From Paulinella micropora (taxonomy: Eukaryota > Cercozoa > Imbricatea > Euglyphida > Paulinellidae), in NCBI GenBank assembly GCA_019918135.1, contig WBZZ01004761.1, forward strand, positions 12,501 through 32,500: DNA of 20,000 nt, written 5' to 3'. Under the pieces are notes generated by a model, which was not told where the DNA came from, did no database searches, and saw only the letters and a program-made list of their open reading frames with translations. Positions 18,336 through 20,000 of this stretch are shown piece after piece (position 1 is the first letter of the stretch; every line of letters starts with the position of its first letter). A program made the translations under genes and the position numbers.

Positions 18336-20000
18336 CTCTGACAAACTTGACGTTAGAAAAATCCGCGCGCCAAACTTTGTTGATAGTGTCGTCTGTCGGA
18401 GGAGCATCTGGATCAACTCGTTGAGAGCAACTGAACCGGAGACACATATCCTTCCAATTGTCCTTGACATACTGCTGAACTCCAGCGTCCTGAGCTATTT
18501 GTTGCATCCTCCATATACCATCGCTGCAGATCTCCGGATAACTCGTTGTGAATTTTTCACAAAGCAAAACTGCTACCAAATCTTCCGTCTCAGGAGTCGC
18601 TGATGATTTTTTGGCAAACACCTTCATATTGTTTGCCAGAAGCTTGTGTGCTCGTGACAAAACTGCGTTACTGATGCAGTTGATGCGCTGCCAAGCTGCT
18701 CTGCAGACCAACTCCGTCTGGTACATATATTGAAACGATCCATTTTCGTTTGAAAAGTTTCAAGCTGGGAAGCTGTCCAAGTGTAAAGCTCACCCAAGGA
18801 GGATGAAGCATTCTTCGCTCGCGCATGTAGAACATCACGTGTGTCAATGAACGCGTAACACTTCCACTTTTGACAGCACACAGACTTTACTTCCCTATTC
18901 AGGTCGGCGAATGTCATCCCCAACAGTTTCTGAAGCGCGTACGGTCTCTGCAACTTTACGACCCCTTTGGTGCGGCCTTTCATTCTGTATGGACGTGTAG
19001 GATTCTTGCGTGGTCTGCTTACAGGAACTGGTGACAATCTCATGATGTTATACAGCAGCTCATGAGATTCCATCAACTCGTCTATGTTGTATGTAATACT
19101 TGATCCTTCCGCATTATCCACGTCGACCAGCGGAGGAAGCCATCTAGGATCGATAGATTCAGGACCGCAATTCGAATCAGTATCTGACACATCGTCGTCG
19201 ATGTTCTAAACAAGCAAGATTGACATTATAGCAACTTCCTCGATGCAAGCAAGCAAAACAAAATATAGTGTTACCAAAGAGCCTGTGGGACCATATAGTC
19301 TCGAGCTGTCGCAGCCACTACTATCTCCTCTTTTGAGAGGAATACTATGTGGCTTCTCCCTCTGATCGACGTTAGCATCGACGTCAGTGCCAACAACCTA
19401 GAAATGAGAAATTTCTTAGACTAATAGTCATTAACAAGTTCATTTATTTATTACCTTTTATTACTAGAGCTTGATGTTTCTGTGACAACTGTGATGGTGG
19501 AGCTCTCCCTGCGCAGAAAAGTCTTTCCACTATCCGAAATCGAAGACACGCTGTTAAGAAGCTTGATTTTCTCCTCGGTTGTAATAGATGATGACTTTGA
19601 CAGCACTCGCGTTTCATCAGAACTAATACTGCGAACTGATCCTAGAAGCGCAATCTTTGCTTCATGCTGCAACGAAATCGACTTCAGGGGAAGCGGATGT
19701 TCTTGTTCAGGGACTATAAAACACAGAGGACCGTTGTCAGTCTCGTAAACAAACACTGGAATTTTAGCTCCTTCCTTAGCCAAATGTTGCAACCAGACCG
19801 GGTGTGCATCGGATGGTAGCGTAGCAATGTCTCGATCCGGATTAGGCGTGTAATGAAGTAAAATCTCTTGATCTTTAGCTATAGCCGTGCTAACCGTCAC
19901 TATCAGAGTCCCCTTGCTGACCTGCAACAATATTCATGCAATAATCCAATTTATGCACGCGTGTATTATGCATTCATGAATGAATATAAGACAAAGTTAT

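Larger units (their letters stand above)
16085..19921 (-). pseudogene. SET-end / DDE transposase-like (DUF7869-type) / SAP / RanBP2 zinc-finger protein
   Basis: Exons inferred: 19921-19455, 19397-19275, 19205-18336, 18242-17328, 17238 to about 16436, 16380-16085; introns 55-93 bp, GT-AG, mostly phase-matched. The gene continues past the window edge. Exon 1 has IAKDQEILLHYTP, like the end of a SET domain. Then come SVCCQKWKC, LVCRAAWQRINCIS, FSKCEICTEL, ISADMKQP (acidic D near 18044), EGAGDN (D near 17783) and HGHDGDDQ (17666-17692). These parallel the DMxQ, LDN and HTHEDID motifs of DUF7869 proteins. The C-terminus has a SAP motif (about 16596-16718), Ser/Asp/Glu tract, Arg-rich tract and RanBP2 zinc finger (16112-16180). 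Defects: phase mismatch at 19455/19397, shift in an AT run near 18726, in-frame TGA 17770-17772, shift near 16970. DNA transposition or a domesticated relative is inferred. Confidence 0.6.

Overview
The window looks like accessory, repeat-rich DNA from a eukaryotic nuclear genome, probably a protist or alga; I cannot name the species. Evidence: minus-strand coding blocks are separated by short GT-AG introns (about 49-93 bp) whose phases mostly match, there is an interstitial TTAGGG tract, there are long CA, TA, CTCTA and homopolymer microsatellites, and a non-LTR-type reverse transcriptase fragment is present. No bacterial operon signals, rRNA, tRNA or CRISPR array were seen.

Layout. 1-2255: an array of copies of one retroposon-like 3' end, each ending in an A-tract and truncated at different 5' points. 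2265-3830: a frameshifted reverse transcriptase fragment on the plus strand starting directly after one of these A-tracts. 3840-5480: simple repeats, a TTAGGG tract and two acidic-tail minus-strand open segments. 5484-6010: an AT-rich satellite (about 22-23 bp) that reverses orientation near 5640. 6127-7590: a plus-strand gene with a discoidin-like (F5/8C-like) region and an NKQYVD motif typical of viral or phage fibre proteins. 7600-10190: intergenic DNA with pentamer/hexamer satellites, a perfect 24-bp inverted repeat, a ~200-bp tandem duplication and a long CA/TA block.

10507-19921, all minus strand: three gene-like units that seem related. Unit A (16085-19921) starts inside a SET-like C-terminal end, continues into a DDE-transposase-like core of the kind I associate with DUF7869 proteins, and ends with a SAP motif, an acidic Ser-rich tract, an Arg-rich tract and a RanBP2-type zinc finger. 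Unit B (13464-15277) carries the N-terminal half of the same transposase-like family and then an unrecognised C-terminal module. Unit C (10507-13208) has an acidic N-terminus, a run of tandem exon-intron units, a SET-like domain and two Cys-rich modules. Together they suggest a mobile element, or a cluster of decayed ones, that combines a DDE core with a SET domain.

Nearly every recognisable coding region is interrupted by one-base shifts, often at homopolymers, plus a few in-frame stops. This is either decay of mobile DNA or indel error in the assembly; the window alone cannot separate them. Product names come from motif recognition by eye, without database searches.
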